DNA of 64,000 nt from Bacillota bacterium. GTDB taxonomy: Bacteria > Bacillota > Ch66 > Ch109. Location: the NCBI GenBank assembly GCA_013178275.1, contig JABLWZ010000010.1, positions 62,001-126,000 of the forward strand, read 5' to 3'. Each line of letters opens with the position of its first letter. Position 1 is the stretch's first letter. Below the pieces are notes generated by a model. That model was not told the origin of the DNA. It searched no databases and saw only the letters and a program-made list of their open reading frames with translations. The translations under genes and the position numbers were made by a program. Below are positions 1 to 8,956 of the stretch, piece after piece.

Positions 1-691
1 TTTCCATCTGCAGACCTGAATCCAAATCCATTTCCAGGCCCCGGTCAATGGCAACCTTGGCAAGCTCTAAAATGGCGCTGGATTTGCCGGCTATGGCTCG
101 GGCGAGCTGTTCGGCCTCAGCCATCAGGTCAGCCGTCGGAACCACCTTGTTGACCAACCCGATTTCGTTGGCCCTGGAAGCATCGATCATCTGCCCGCTG
201 AAAACCAATTCTTTGGCCCGGGCTGGCCCGATCAAACGGGCAAGCCGCTGGGTCCCGCCTCCGCCGGGAATGAATCCCAAATTGATTTCCGGCTGTCCAA
301 ACTTCGCGTGAGGCGCGGCGATCCGGATGTCACAGCACATGGCGACCTCCAGGCCTCCCCCTAAGGTAAATCCGTTTAAAGCCGCAATAACCGGTTTGGT
401 GAAACTGGCGATTGTCTGCTGAGTGACCTTGGTTCTCAGGGCAAACCGCCGGGCCTCCAGGAACGAACACTTTTGCAGTTCTCGAATGTCCGCGCCGGCG
501 GCAAATGCCCGGTCGCCTTTACCGGTGAGAATAACCGCCTTAACCTCTTCATCCTGGCTCATCTCATCGAAAATCAACTTCAGTTCCCGAAATACTGTGG
601 AATTCAGCGCGTTAAGCACCTCGGGCCGATTGATGGTGACAAACGCCACCCCGTCCGCCTTGCGGTACTCAAGTGTTTCATAGCCGCTCAT
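1..691 (-). CDS. Enoyl-CoA hydratase/crotonase family protein (partial, 3' end outside window)
   Basis: Hydrates a 2-enoyl-CoA (crotonyl-CoA type) in the cytoplasm. About 230 N-terminal residues are visible, and the C-terminus runs off the left edge. The ATG at 691 follows an AGGAGGTG site. Both crotonase glutamates are visible, one in GGGLEVAM after GFTLGGG and one in FGQPEI, with oxyanion-hole sequence AFAAGADI, so hydratase chemistry is likely intact. It reads in the same direction as the XRE-cupin regulator upstream, but a terminator-like hairpin and a dispersed repeat separate them, so it is probably its own transcript. A TCAAC-N4-GTTGA palindrome lies about 125 bases upstream. Family call is firm; the exact acyl-CoA substrate cannot be read from sequence. 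Confidence 0.93.
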   Translation of the reverse strand, partial: MSGYETLEYRKADGVAFVTINRPEVLNALNSTVFRELKLIFDEMSQDEEVKAVILTGKGDRAFAAGADIRELQKCSFLEARRFALRTKVTQQTIASFTKPVIAALNGFTLGGGLEVAMCCDIRIAAPHAKFGQPEINLGFIPGGGGTQRLARLIGPARAKELVFSGQMIDASRANEIGLVNKVVPTADLMAEAEQLARAIAGKSSAILELAKVAIDRGLEMDLDSGLQME

Positions 692-814
692 AGCTCAGAG
701 CACCTCCTTCCGAACACTTTTTTCGTCAACCCCGTCGGCAATCAGTCCTTAATTGAAAAATAGCCCTGAACACCCCGGCAAGTCTATATGTTCGGTTGCC
801 AAGTCTTCAACGCC

Positions 815-828
815 TCAACCGGAGTTGA
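815..828. promoter_or_regulatory. TCAAC-N4-GTTGA palindrome, candidate operator
   Basis: A palindrome TCAAC-CGGA-GTTGA sits upstream of the crotonase gene that starts at 691. A second TTCAAC half-site is at 806-811. The same core with almost the same spacer (TTCAAC-CGGT-GTTGAA) is found at 3315-3330 between the MFS transporter and the dehydrogenase operon. Recurrence at two promoters suggests a regulator site; the XRE-cupin protein at 1017-1577 is the obvious candidate, by position only. Confidence 0.45.
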
Positions 829-846
829 AGATTCTTCCTAACTGCC

Positions 847-944
847 GAAGAAAAACTCGGCTGTCGCCAAGCCTCTGGCGAAGGCGAAAGCCGTAGTTGC
901 ACTTGCTTGCATCGGAAAGTCCGCTAATATACTTTCCGATAGCG
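847..944 (+). repeat. Dispersed intergenic repeat, copy 1
   Basis: About 97 bases beginning GAAGAAAAACTCGGC and ending in a hairpin with arms ATCGGAAAGT (911-920) and ACTTTCCGAT (931-940), followed by AGCG. Related copies lie at 15555-15709, 33888-33984, 46197-46292 and 46294-46390, all in the same orientation. An internal stem pairs GGCTGTCGCC with GGCGAAAGCC with one mismatch. No coding role is apparent. Confidence 0.85.
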
Positions 945-953
945 TAAAATAAT

Positions 954-992
954 GAAGATCCGCCGCCTGGCCATGCCAGGCAGTGGATCTTC
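954..992 (-). terminator. Two-tier hairpin downstream of the XRE-cupin gene
   Basis: Outer arms GAAGATCC (954-961) and GGATCTTC (985-992) enclose perfect inner arms GCCTGGC (965-971) and GCCAGGC (975-981). Read on the minus strand the hairpin is followed by ATTATTTTAC, a weak T-rich tail. It lies 25 bases after the regulator stop, so termination of that transcript is the simplest reading. Confidence 0.6.
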
Positions 993-1016
993 GAAGCCTA
1001 TGGTCTTATCAGTTAC

Positions 1017-1577
1017 TCAGTTTCGCACATAAAGCAGCAGTATCTCCGCTCTATCACAGTTATGGGGAAGGATCTTATGCCCGTGATTGGCGTCAAAGAA
1101 AGCGGTGTCGCCATTCTTGAGGACATACTCTTCTTCCCGAAAATTGAGTTTCACATCCCCTTCTAAAACCAGGAAGAACTCTAACCCGTCGTGTTCCACG
1201 TATCTGGCGGACTTTGCCCCTTCCTGGATCAATAAAACAAAGGCCTCCATTTTGGCTTCCCGGGAACCGCCCACACGGAAATACTCGTAGCCGAGTTTTC
1301 CCGGCGTGTTGCTGCTCGCCCATTTCCGTCGGTCGTTCGACCTGACGATAGTTGCCATCTTCTTAGGTGCAGAGCTGGAAACCAGATCGGAAATATTGAC
1401 TCCTAACGACTGGGCAATGTCAAGGAGCAGCTCCAGATTGATCGATGCCTTGTTGGCCTCGATCTTGCAGATCAGGCTCTTGGTGACATTGCAGCGGGAT
1501 GCCAACTGGGTTTGGGTCATGCCGTTCTGAATCCGAATATTTCTGATTCTCTGGGCAGTACTACAAGCAGTTGCCAT
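1017..1577 (-). CDS. XRE-family transcriptional regulator with C-terminal cupin domain
   Basis: A 186-residue DNA-binding regulator. An XRE helix-turn-helix occupies about residues 8-65, with NGMTQTQLASRCNVTKSLI as the HTH core. A small beta-barrel cupin occupies about residues 105-186 and contains the GLEFFLVLEGDVKL and NGDTAFFDANHGHKI strands. Proteins of this build usually sense a small metabolite through the cupin and control neighbouring catabolic or transport genes. It sits between a crotonase gene and an MFS transporter and beside two acyl-CoA operons. GTTGA/TCAAC half-sites recur in the local promoters, which makes it a candidate local regulator (inference). Start ATG at 1577 follows an AGGAAGTG site. 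Confidence 0.9.
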   Translation of the reverse strand: MATACSTAQRIRNIRIQNGMTQTQLASRCNVTKSLICKIEANKASINLELLLDIAQSLGVNISDLVSSSAPKKMATIVRSNDRRKWASSNTPGKLGYEYFRVGGSREAKMEAFVLLIQEGAKSARYVEHDGLEFFLVLEGDVKLNFREEEYVLKNGDTAFFDANHGHKILPHNCDRAEILLLYVRN

Positions 1578-1680
1578 AAATCCACTTCCTTTCTGCTCAT
1601 ATAGTTAACGGCCAAACCATACTTCACGGGTTTTATTACTGAATAAGTTGCTTTTATGCAAGTAGAAAGGATGTGACAGC

Positions 1681-1695
1681 CGGGTACGATACCCG
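1681..1695. promoter_or_regulatory. Perfect inverted repeat CGGGTA-N3-TACCCG upstream of the XRE gene
   Basis: Six-base arms around CGA, about 105 bases upstream of the regulator start codon, in the 314-base gap between the regulator and the MFS gene. It could be an operator for autoregulation. No second copy was noticed, so the assignment is weak. The rest of the gap is AT-rich with scattered GTTGAA/TTCAA half-sites. Confidence 0.3.
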
Positions 1696-1799
1696 ATTAC
1701 ATGATTTAGTTGAAGGCAGATGATAGTTTTTAATTCAAGGATGGAGATAAAGTATTCCTATTTGACCGCGATTATATACTGAAAGCTTTAAAAAATTCT

Positions 1800-1825
1800 G
1801 TTGAAAAGGTCGAGCGCCTTTCAAC
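1800..1825 (-). terminator. Probable intrinsic terminator of the MFS transporter gene
   Basis: Arms GTTGAAAAGG and CCTTTCAAC, one base short of perfect, form a hairpin. On the minus strand it is followed by AGAATTTTTTAAAG, a proper T-run. It lies 66 bases beyond the transporter stop. On the plus strand it is also followed by TTTTTATT, so it may work both ways. Confidence 0.6.
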
Positions 1826-1891
1826 TTTTTATTAAGAATATAATTCAACATCCATCTTTAAATTCCCTTTATATTATAAATATATAATTAT

Positions 1892-3190
1892 TTACAATTG
1901 CCGCCTGACCAGGTACAAAGAGGCAATTCCGCCCGCACCGCCTAAGACCACCAGGTAGATAAGCCCCATCGCGTAACTGCTGGTAAGCTGGATCAGGCCG
2001 CCGATGATCACCGGAGCCAGGGCTGAGACAAAATTGCTGATTCCGTTCATCACCCCGGATCCTAACCCGATCAGCCGCAATGGCATCAGTGCCTGCAGAA
2101 GCACCCAGATCGGGGCAAAAATGAAGGTGTTGAAGCCGGCGGCCAAGGAGATAAAGATAACGCACCATCCGTTGGAGGGAATATAAGCCGCGATCAGGAG
2201 ACATACCGTCGACCCGATTAAACTGATGGTGGTAAAAACCTCTCTTTTCATCAGTCGGTCCGACAAAAATCCGCCCAATATAATGCCAACCGCCGCGAAC
2301 ACATAGGGAATCGAGGCCATCCAACCCAGAGACTGCCAGGGAAAACCCCGGGCAACCATCAAATACTGGGGAATCCAGGTGATCAACCCCCACCAAATGG
2401 ATAGGTAGGCGCTATAGCATACTGTCACCAGCCAGAACTCCCGGGAATGAAGAATCAGCTTGAGCCACCCGTGGTGGAGGAGCCCGTCCGGTTCGGCATG
2501 GTGACTATGGCCCATATTCCGGGCGATAAAGTTCTTTTCGGCCGGGCCGACGTGCTTGTTGTCAGCCGGCGAATCGGTAACCAGACCGAACCAAAGGGGC
2601 AGAGACATCAAAAGTGCCATACCGGCGACGAAAAAAAAGGTCGCTTCCCATCCGCTTGCCCAGATCACGAAAGAGAACAGCGGCATAGCGACCAGGGGAC
2701 CCAGGCTACCTCCCAGGGAATAAATAGAGTTAGCCCGCCCCCGTTCAACCGGGGGGAACCAGTTCTTGATTATACAGCTATTTGACGGGAAGTGGATTCC
2801 GTGCCCAATCCCCATTAGAATACGGGCACCCAGGAGCATGACCAGTCCCTGGGCAAAACCCGCTACCGTCACGGCCAGGATGGCGATCATTAAGCCCAGC
2901 AGCGCGGTTTTTCTTGGTCCAATCCGATCGCTGAGCGGTGAAGCTAAAACGTTGGTGAGAGCGTAAGGAAGCAGAAATAGTGTCATCACCAGTCCCTGTT
3001 TGGCATTCTGCCCGACTAAATCCATATCAGCCAAAAATCGGGGATCGACCAAAAGGATACTGACATTCACCCTCTGCAGAGAAATCGACAACCAGATCAG
3101 CAGCAGGGCCCCGATCACCAAAAACCTGGTTTTGCCCACCACTCTGGCAGGTTTATCGATTACACCTATCTTTTCACTTAATAAATTCAT
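1892..3190 (-). CDS. MFS transporter, anion:cation symporter type
   Basis: A 432-residue inner-membrane carrier with twelve predicted hydrophobic segments. The major-facilitator signature SDRIGPRKTALL lies between segments 2 and 3, and the length is usual for the family. The ACS-type relatives I am reminded of carry organic anions such as hexuronates, galactonate or tartrate, but the substrate is not determined by what is visible. It is divergent from the dehydrogenase/UxaA/4-hydroxybutyryl-CoA dehydratase operon and shares a 333-base promoter region with it, so a role in uptake of that operon's substrate is plausible. ATG at 3190 is preceded by GAAGGGAT, a modest ribosome site. A T-tailed hairpin follows at 1800-1825. 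Confidence 0.88.
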   Translation of the reverse strand: MNLLSEKIGVIDKPARVVGKTRFLVIGALLLIWLSISLQRVNVSILLVDPRFLADMDLVGQNAKQGLVMTLFLLPYALTNVLASPLSDRIGPRKTALLGLMIAILAVTVAGFAQGLVMLLGARILMGIGHGIHFPSNSCIIKNWFPPVERGRANSIYSLGGSLGPLVAMPLFSFVIWASGWEATFFFVAGMALLMSLPLWFGLVTDSPADNKHVGPAEKNFIARNMGHSHHAEPDGLLHHGWLKLILHSREFWLVTVCYSAYLSIWWGLITWIPQYLMVARGFPWQSLGWMASIPYVFAAVGIILGGFLSDRLMKREVFTTISLIGSTVCLLIAAYIPSNGWCVIFISLAAGFNTFIFAPIWVLLQALMPLRLIGLGSGVMNGISNFVSALAPVIIGGLIQLTSSYAMGLIYLVVLGGAGGIASLYLVRRQL

Positions 3191-3314
3191 TAGATTAATT
3201 TATCCCTTCAGAGCATTTGAGGGTCCAATTTGTTAAGAAAAAATTAAAACATGATTAATGATTATTCAATGGCCTTCCTTACCCCTTCCATTCCTTCCCT
3301 TTTTTGTTCAACTT

Positions 3315-3410
3315 TTCAACCGGTGTTGAATATCAATCCACACCGGCTTATCCTGCTGCGGCAGTGTTGACAAAACATCAACCCGGCCCGGAATGTTGAA
3401 TGATGGTTGA
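3315..3410. promoter_or_regulatory. Operator-like cluster of GTTGA/TCAAC sites between divergent transcripts
   Basis: The 333-base divergent gap (3191-3523) contains TTCAAC-CGGT-GTTGAA at 3315-3330, GTTGA-N7-TCAAC at 3366-3382, GTTGAA at 3395-3400 and GTTGA at 3406-3410. A TTGACT at 3407-3412 is followed 17 bases later by AATAAA, a possible plus-strand promoter. The N7 arrangement occurs again upstream of the 3-hydroxybutyryl-CoA dehydrogenase operon at 15518-15534. Binding of one regulator to both is inferred. Confidence 0.5.
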
Positions 3411-3523
3411 CTGGATATACAGGAAACTAAATAAAGAATTCGAAATTCGTCTTTAAGCATTAAAGACGGCGGCCGATTTTAGTTCATCCTGGATATGGAG
3501 GGAGGGGCACTGAAAAAGACGAG

Positions 3524-4531
3524 ATGCGTGAAAAATTCAGAGTTGTCGTTACCGATTTCGAGTATGAATCCCTGAAAAGTGAAGAACAAGCGCTGGCCGG
3601 CATCGGAGCTACCCTGATACCCTGCCACTGTAAAGACGAGTCAGAACTGATCAGCAGCACCGCAGACGCCGATGCTTTGCTTGTTCAATACGCCTCGATC
3701 ACCCGCAGAGTAATCGAACACATGAGTAAGTGCCAGATCATTGTCCGATACGGAATCGGGGTGGACAGTTTAGACGTTCCGGCTGCGACAGATCACGGCA
3801 TTATTGTAGCCAATGTCCCAGATTACGGGCTGGAGGAGGTAGCCAACCATACCATCAGCCTGCTGCTGGCCAGCGCCCGCAAGCTGACCATCCTCAATGA
3901 GTCTGTCAAAAGCGGTGTCTGGAACTATAAAGTGTCCAAACCGTTGTTTCGCTTGAGCGGCAAAGTGCTTGGACTGCTCGCCTTCGGCAATATTGCCCGG
4001 TTAGTGGCCAAAAAGGCCCTGGCTTTCGGGCTGCAGGTCCAGGTATGCGACCCGTTTATTGATGCAGAAACAGCCGGCCGGTATCACGCCAAATTAGTGG
4101 ACTTTGATACACTGATCGCCACTTCAGATTTCCTGTCGATCCACGCGCCGGGCAATTCTTCGACGTACCATCTGTTTAATCAAAGTGTTTTCAGCCGCAT
4201 GAAAAGCACGTCCTATTTGATCAATACAGCCAGGGGAGCCATTATCGATGAGCAGGCTTTGATAGACGCTCTCACTCGTGGAGCCATCGCCGGCGCGGCG
4301 CTGGATGTCTCTGAGCAAGAACCGATTTCGCCAACCAGCAAACTCCTGCAGCTGCCCAATGTGATAATTACTCCTCACGCGGCCTGGTATACAGAAGAGG
4401 CCCAGGAAAGTGTGCAGGGCAAAGCAGCCGCCGAGGTGGCGCGGGTACTGTCGGGACAGCCGCCCCAAAATCTGGTTAACCCTGATGTTATGCGCAACCC
4501 CCGCCTGCGGTTTAAACAGATGACCAAATAA
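3524..4531 (+). CDS. D-isomer-specific 2-hydroxyacid dehydrogenase (CtBP/SerA-like)
   Basis: A 335-residue NAD-dependent oxidoreductase of the D-2-hydroxyacid dehydrogenase family. The Rossmann segment GLLAFGNIA is at about residues 150-158 and the NAD-binding Asp is in CDPF near 176. The catalytic triad is visible as Arg237 (NTARGA), Glu266 (EQEP) and His285 (TPHAAW). The C-terminal ACT domains of true SerA are absent, so a catabolic hydroxyacid or keto-acid step fits better than serine biosynthesis. It is the first gene of a six-gene plus-strand operon. The ATG at 3524 is the first in-frame Met; a GGAGGGAGG stretch lies 14 bases upstream, a little far. The next gene follows after 22 bases. 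The substrate is unknown. Confidence 0.88.
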   Translation: MREKFRVVVTDFEYESLKSEEQALAGIGATLIPCHCKDESELISSTADADALLVQYASITRRVIEHMSKCQIIVRYGIGVDSLDVPAATDHGIIVANVPDYGLEEVANHTISLLLASARKLTILNESVKSGVWNYKVSKPLFRLSGKVLGLLAFGNIARLVAKKALAFGLQVQVCDPFIDAETAGRYHAKLVDFDTLIATSDFLSIHAPGNSSTYHLFNQSVFSRMKSTSYLINTARGAIIDEQALIDALTRGAIAGAALDVSEQEPISPTSKLLQLPNVIITPHAAWYTEEAQESVQGKAAAEVARVLSGQPPQNLVNPDVMRNPRLRFKQMTK

Positions 4532-4553
4532 ATGTAAAGGAGGATAACCGGCT

Positions 4554-6050
4554 GTGAACAAACTGCTCAAGGTAAACAACCGCGACAACGTAGCCGTGGC
4601 CACCCGCGATCTGAAGCAGGGCGAGGTCATTGAAGAGCTGGACGAACAAATCAAACTGTTAAGCGATATTCCCATGGGACACAAGGTGGCCCTGGCCAAT
4701 ATCGACAGCGGTGAAAATGTGTTCCGCTACGGCAATCCCATCGGTCGTGCGGTTAAAGACATTAACCAAGGCGACTGGGTCCACACTCACAACCTGACGA
4801 CCAACCTCAGCGACATCGTCGAATATGATTACCAGCCCAATTTCCGCACGGATACTGCCAAAATAGAAAACATCCCCACCTTCCAGGGATACCTACGGTC
4901 TGACGGTCAGACCGGGATCAGAAACGAGATCTGGCTCATTCCAACGGTATTTTGTGCTAACGGTCCCACCCAAAAACTGGCGGAAATGGCCAACCAGAAA
5001 TTCGCCCGAAGCGAAAACTTCGATGGTTTTTACGCCCTGACCCACCCCTACGGCTGCAGTCAGCAGGGGGAAGACCTGGTCTACACCCAAAATATCCTGG
5101 CCAATCTGGTCAATCACCCCAATGCGGCCGGCGTGCTCCTGCTCAGTCTGGGCTGTGAGAAGAACTGTTTTGACAACTTCCTCCCCATCCTGGGTGATTA
5201 TGACCCTAACCGGGTTAAAACCCTGATCATGCAGGACGTTGAGGATGAGATCGCGGAAGGGCTGAAACTCATCGATGAAATCTGGCAGTACACCTCCCAA
5301 CAGAAACGGCAGGAATTACCCTTATCGAAATTAACCATCGCGGTCAACTGCGGCGGTTCAGACGCTTTTTCCGGGATCACCGCCAACGCGCTGGTCGGGC
5401 GGATCAGTGATTTCATCACTGGTTGCGGGGGAAGCATCGTCATGACCGAGGTGCCGGAGATGTTTGGCGCCGAGCATCTGTTAATGAACCGGGCTGAAAA
5501 CCGGGAAGTTTTTCAAATGATCGTGGACATGATCAATGACTACAAGAAATACTTCCAACGGTACGGCCAGCCGATTTACGAAAATCCCGTCCCGGGCAAC
5601 CTGGCCGGCGGCATCACCACCCTGGAAGAGAAATCGCTGGGCTGCATCCAAAAAGGCGGAGAGGCTATCGTTCGCGACGTTCTGCCCTATGGCGGCCGGG
5701 TAAGGAAAGACGGCTTTACCCTGATCAGCGGTCCAGGCAATGACCTGGTGGGAATAACCACCCAGGAAGCGGCCGGCTGCGTACTGACTATCTTCACCAC
5801 GGGCCGGGGAACCCCCTCCGGTTTCGCCGCCCCGTTAATCAGGCTGGCCTCCAACAGCAAAATGGCCAACCGCAAACAGGGCTGGATCGACTACAACGCC
5901 GGGGTGCTGCTGGAAGGCAAAAGCTTTGAAGCAGCCGCCGCTGAATTACTCGACCTGATCATCAGAGTAGCCAGCGGCGCCGCCCGAACCAAGAGCGAAG
6001 CCAACGGCTACCGGCAAATCGGCATGCTGCGGGACGGAGTTACCAATTAG
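4554..6050 (+). CDS. UxaA-family dehydratase (altronate/galactarate dehydratase type)
   Basis: A 498-residue Fe-dependent sugar-acid dehydratase of the UxaA/GarD family, close to the usual length of altronate dehydratase. An N-terminal SAF domain spans about residues 1-85. The large catalytic region includes GYLRSDGQTGIRNE, HPYGCSQQGED, LLLSLGCEKN and the C-terminal GRGTPSGFAAPLIRLASNS segment. Start is GTG at 4554 after an AAAGGAGG site. Family members remove water from aldonic or aldaric acids to give 2-keto-3-deoxy acids. It lies between a hydroxyacid dehydrogenase and a 4-hydroxybutyryl-CoA dehydratase homologue, an unusual pairing, so the true substrate could differ from altronate. No uronate isomerase or KDG kinase gene is seen nearby. 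Confidence 0.88.
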   Translation: MNKLLKVNNRDNVAVATRDLKQGEVIEELDEQIKLLSDIPMGHKVALANIDSGENVFRYGNPIGRAVKDINQGDWVHTHNLTTNLSDIVEYDYQPNFRTDTAKIENIPTFQGYLRSDGQTGIRNEIWLIPTVFCANGPTQKLAEMANQKFARSENFDGFYALTHPYGCSQQGEDLVYTQNILANLVNHPNAAGVLLLSLGCEKNCFDNFLPILGDYDPNRVKTLIMQDVEDEIAEGLKLIDEIWQYTSQQKRQELPLSKLTIAVNCGGSDAFSGITANALVGRISDFITGCGGSIVMTEVPEMFGAEHLLMNRAENREVFQMIVDMINDYKKYFQRYGQPIYENPVPGNLAGGITTLEEKSLGCIQKGGEAIVRDVLPYGGRVRKDGFTLISGPGNDLVGITTQEAAGCVLTIFTTGRGTPSGFAAPLIRLASNSKMANRKQGWIDYNAGVLLEGKSFEAAAAELLDLIIRVASGAARTKSEANGYRQIGMLRDGVTN

Positions 6051-6088
6051 GATAACCTCCAGACTAAAAATGAAAGAGGTGTTAAAAA

Positions 6089-7540
6089 ATGGCTTTAAAA
6101 ACTACCGAGGAATACCTGAACAGTTTGCGGCAGTTGAAAAGAAAAATCTATGTGATGGGCCAACTGGTGGACGACCCCGTTGACCATCCGTTGATCCGCC
6201 CTTCCATCAATTCGATCGCCATGACATACGAACTGGCTTTAGAGCCGGAACACGAAGACCTGATGACCTGCACTTCCAGTATTACTGGTGAGAAAATCAA
6301 CCGGTTCGGTCATCTGCACCAGAGTACAGACGACCTGGTCAAGAAGGTCAAAATGCAGCGGCTCCTGGGACAGAAAACCGGTTCGTGTTTTCAGCGGTGT
6401 GTGGGTATGGACGCCATGAATGCCCTGGACAGCACCTGTTATGAAATGGACCAAAAACTCGGTACCGACTACCATCAACGGTTCCGCAGGTTCCTGGAAT
6501 ATGTACAGACCAACGACCTGGTGGTAGATGGCGCCATGACCGACCCTAAGGGAGACCGCAGCCTGGCCCCCAGCGCCCAGGTGGACCCCGACCTGTATCT
6601 GCACATCGTGGAAAAACGGGAAGACGGGATTGTGGTGCGGGGTGCCAAGGCCCACCAGACTGGTATGATCAACTCTCACGAGATCATCGTCATGCCGACC
6701 GTATCCATGACTGAGCAGGACAAGGCTTATGCCGTTACCTTCGCGGTCCCCACCGATGCCGAAGGAATCGTCTATATTTACGGCCGACAGGCGTCCGACA
6801 CCCGTAAACTCGAAGGCGGCAGCATCGATACCGGTAATGTCAAATTCGGCGGCCAGGAAGTCCTGACTGTGTTCGATAATGTTTTCGTTCCCTGGGAGCG
6901 GGTGTTCATGTGCGAGGAGTGGGAATTCGCCGGGATGCTGGTGGAGCGGTTCGCGGGATATCATCGGCAGAGCTACGGCGGCTGCAAGGTCGGTGTGGGC
7001 GATGTGCTTATCGGGGCCGCGGCCGTTGCCGCCGACTATAGCGGAGCCGGCAAACCTTCCCACGTCAAGGACAAGCTCATTGAAATGATGCATTTAAACG
7101 AAACACTGTACGCCTGCGGTATCGCCTGCTCGTCCGAAGGCCGGAAAACAGCGTCCGGCACTTTTTTAATCGATTTGCTGTTGGCCAACGTGTGCAAGCA
7201 GAACGTCACCCGCTTCCCGTACGAGATCGCCCGGCTGGCCCAGGACATCGCCGGGGGAATCATCGGCACCATGCCATCCGAGCACGACCTCCGTCATCCG
7301 GAAATCGGCCCCTACGTGGAGAAGTATCTGCAGGGGGCGGCCGGCGTTCCCACTGAGAATCGGATGCGCATCATCCGTCTGGTTGAAAACCTGACTATGG
7401 GCGCCGCGGCTGTCGGCTATCTGACAGAATCCATGCACGGAGCCGGTTCGCCGCAGGCACAGCGTATCATGATTTCCCGCCAGGGGAATCTGCAGCACAA
7501 GAAGAAGTTGGCCAAAAACCTGGCCGGGATCGAAGAATAA
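6089..7540 (+). CDS. 4-hydroxybutyryl-CoA dehydratase / vinylacetyl-CoA isomerase family (AbfD-like)
   Basis: A 483-residue flavin and [4Fe-4S] radical dehydratase homologue. The family converts 4-hydroxybutyryl-CoA to crotonyl-CoA through a ketyl radical. The four cluster ligands of the Clostridium aminobutyricum enzyme (C99, C103, H292, C299) are all matched here by C100, C104, H292 and C299, and Tyr296 and Lys300 are also present. This separates it from plain 4-hydroxyphenylacetate 3-hydroxylases, which lack the cluster. The crotonyl-CoA expected from it could feed the convergent minus-strand crotonase/dehydrogenase/thiolase/CoA-transferase operon. ATG at 6089 follows GAAAGAGGTG. A hydroxy- or amino-acid-derived variant substrate is possible because no 4-hydroxybutyrate dehydrogenase or succinate-semialdehyde gene is adjacent. 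Confidence 0.9.
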   Translation: MALKTTEEYLNSLRQLKRKIYVMGQLVDDPVDHPLIRPSINSIAMTYELALEPEHEDLMTCTSSITGEKINRFGHLHQSTDDLVKKVKMQRLLGQKTGSCFQRCVGMDAMNALDSTCYEMDQKLGTDYHQRFRRFLEYVQTNDLVVDGAMTDPKGDRSLAPSAQVDPDLYLHIVEKREDGIVVRGAKAHQTGMINSHEIIVMPTVSMTEQDKAYAVTFAVPTDAEGIVYIYGRQASDTRKLEGGSIDTGNVKFGGQEVLTVFDNVFVPWERVFMCEEWEFAGMLVERFAGYHRQSYGGCKVGVGDVLIGAAAVAADYSGAGKPSHVKDKLIEMMHLNETLYACGIACSSEGRKTASGTFLIDLLLANVCKQNVTRFPYEIARLAQDIAGGIIGTMPSEHDLRHPEIGPYVEKYLQGAAGVPTENRMRIIRLVENLTMGAAAVGYLTESMHGAGSPQAQRIMISRQGNLQHKKKLAKNLAGIEE

Positions 7541-7639
7541 CCAAAAGATCAGGGAGCAAAGAAGTGAAGGCTGTGACGCAGACGACCAGCGAGGACTCAT
7601 CCAGGAGGCTTTGAGGATACTTAGAAAAGAGGCCTGACG

Positions 7640-8914
7640 ATGGAAAATACGATGATAATTGTCAGCATAATTTTTGTAGCGATTTACGCATTGATTATTT
7701 CGGAAAAAGTTCACCGCACCATTGCCGCTTTGGTAGGGGCGGTCATAATGATCCTGGCCGCCTTCATCACCCAGGAGGACGCCGTGAAGGCGATCGACTG
7801 GAACACCATCGGGCTGTTGGTCGGGATGATGACTATCGTGGAGATTACCAAGCGGACCGGGGTCTTCGAGTACCTGGCGATTAAGGGCGCTAAAGCCGCC
7901 AACGGTTGGCCGATGCCGATCATGGTGATCATGGCGGTGATCACGGCCGTAACTTCCGCTCTTCTCGATAATGTCACCACCGTGCTCTTGATCGTGCCGG
8001 TTACCTTCTCCATTACCCGTACCTTGAAGGTTAATCCGTTTCCCTTCCTGATGGCGGAGATCTTCGCCTCGAATATCGGCGGAACCGCCACCCTGATCGG
8101 CGACCCCCCCAACATTATGATAGGCAGTGCGGCTAAACTGAGCTTCATGGATTTCGTGGTCAACCTGACCCCGGTGGTGCTCCCGGTCCTGGCAGTTACC
8201 TGCCTGATCTTTTACTGGCTGTACCGGCGGGATGTGGTGGTGGCCACCGAGGACCGGCTGAAGATTATGGAATTCGATGAACTCAACGAGATTAAAGACC
8301 ATGTATTGCTGAAAAAATCCTTGGCGGTTCTGGCCCTGACTGTTTTAGGATTCATTCTCCATGGGGCGCTGAATATTGAACCAGCTACAATTGCCCTGGC
8401 CGGGGCCGCAGTACTGATGTTGGTCAGCGGTTTGAAGCCGGACGACGTTTTAAGCCAGTTGGAATGGCCTGTGATTTTCTTCTTCGTCGGTCTGTTTATC
8501 CTGGTCGGCACCCTCGAGCATGTCGGCGTAATCAAGTTGATCGCTGTAGAATCGCTGAAGCTGACCGGCGGGGACTTGATCCTGACTACCCTGCTTATTC
8601 TGTGGCTGTCAGCCATCCTCTCGGCTTTTGTAGACAACATCCCCTTCGTGGCCACCATGATCCCGCTGATTATTGATATGGGCCAGCTGAGTGGAATGGA
8701 TATCATGCCCCTGTGGTGGGCCCTCTCCCTGGGCGCTTGTCTGGGCGGGAACGGAACGATTATCGGCGCCTCGGCCAACGTGGTGGTGGCGGGGATGTCA
8801 GAACAACGAGGGCACCCGATTACCTTTATCCAATACATTAAGGTCGGCTTTGGCATCATGCTGGTTTCCATAGTCATATCCACCATCTTCATGTATTTTC
8901 GGTACCTGGTCTAG
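7640..8914 (+). CDS. ArsB/NhaD-type ion permease (SLC13-like membrane protein)
   Basis: A 424-residue polytopic membrane protein with about ten to twelve hydrophobic helices. The two repeat signatures of the ion-transporter superfamily are visible: LLDNVTTVLLIVPVTF with GGTATLIGDPPNIMIGSA in the first half, and SAFVDNIPFVATMIPLI with GGNGTIIGASANVV in the second. These define the ArsB/NhaD/CitM permease group, which moves Na+/H+, arsenite or organic anions. Given the operon, an organic-acid or Na+ coupled role is more likely than arsenite export, since no arsR or arsA is nearby. ATG at 7640 follows AAAAGAGG. The 99 bases before it hold no gene. Confidence 0.85.
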   Translation: MENTMIIVSIIFVAIYALIISEKVHRTIAALVGAVIMILAAFITQEDAVKAIDWNTIGLLVGMMTIVEITKRTGVFEYLAIKGAKAANGWPMPIMVIMAVITAVTSALLDNVTTVLLIVPVTFSITRTLKVNPFPFLMAEIFASNIGGTATLIGDPPNIMIGSAAKLSFMDFVVNLTPVVLPVLAVTCLIFYWLYRRDVVVATEDRLKIMEFDELNEIKDHVLLKKSLAVLALTVLGFILHGALNIEPATIALAGAAVLMLVSGLKPDDVLSQLEWPVIFFFVGLFILVGTLEHVGVIKLIAVESLKLTGGDLILTTLLILWLSAILSAFVDNIPFVATMIPLIIDMGQLSGMDIMPLWWALSLGACLGGNGTIIGASANVVVAGMSEQRGHPITFIQYIKVGFGIMLVSIVISTIFMYFRYLV

Positions 8915-8956
8915 AAGACTATCTTGTCTTTACTGAGGAAGCAGGGAGGGTTAATT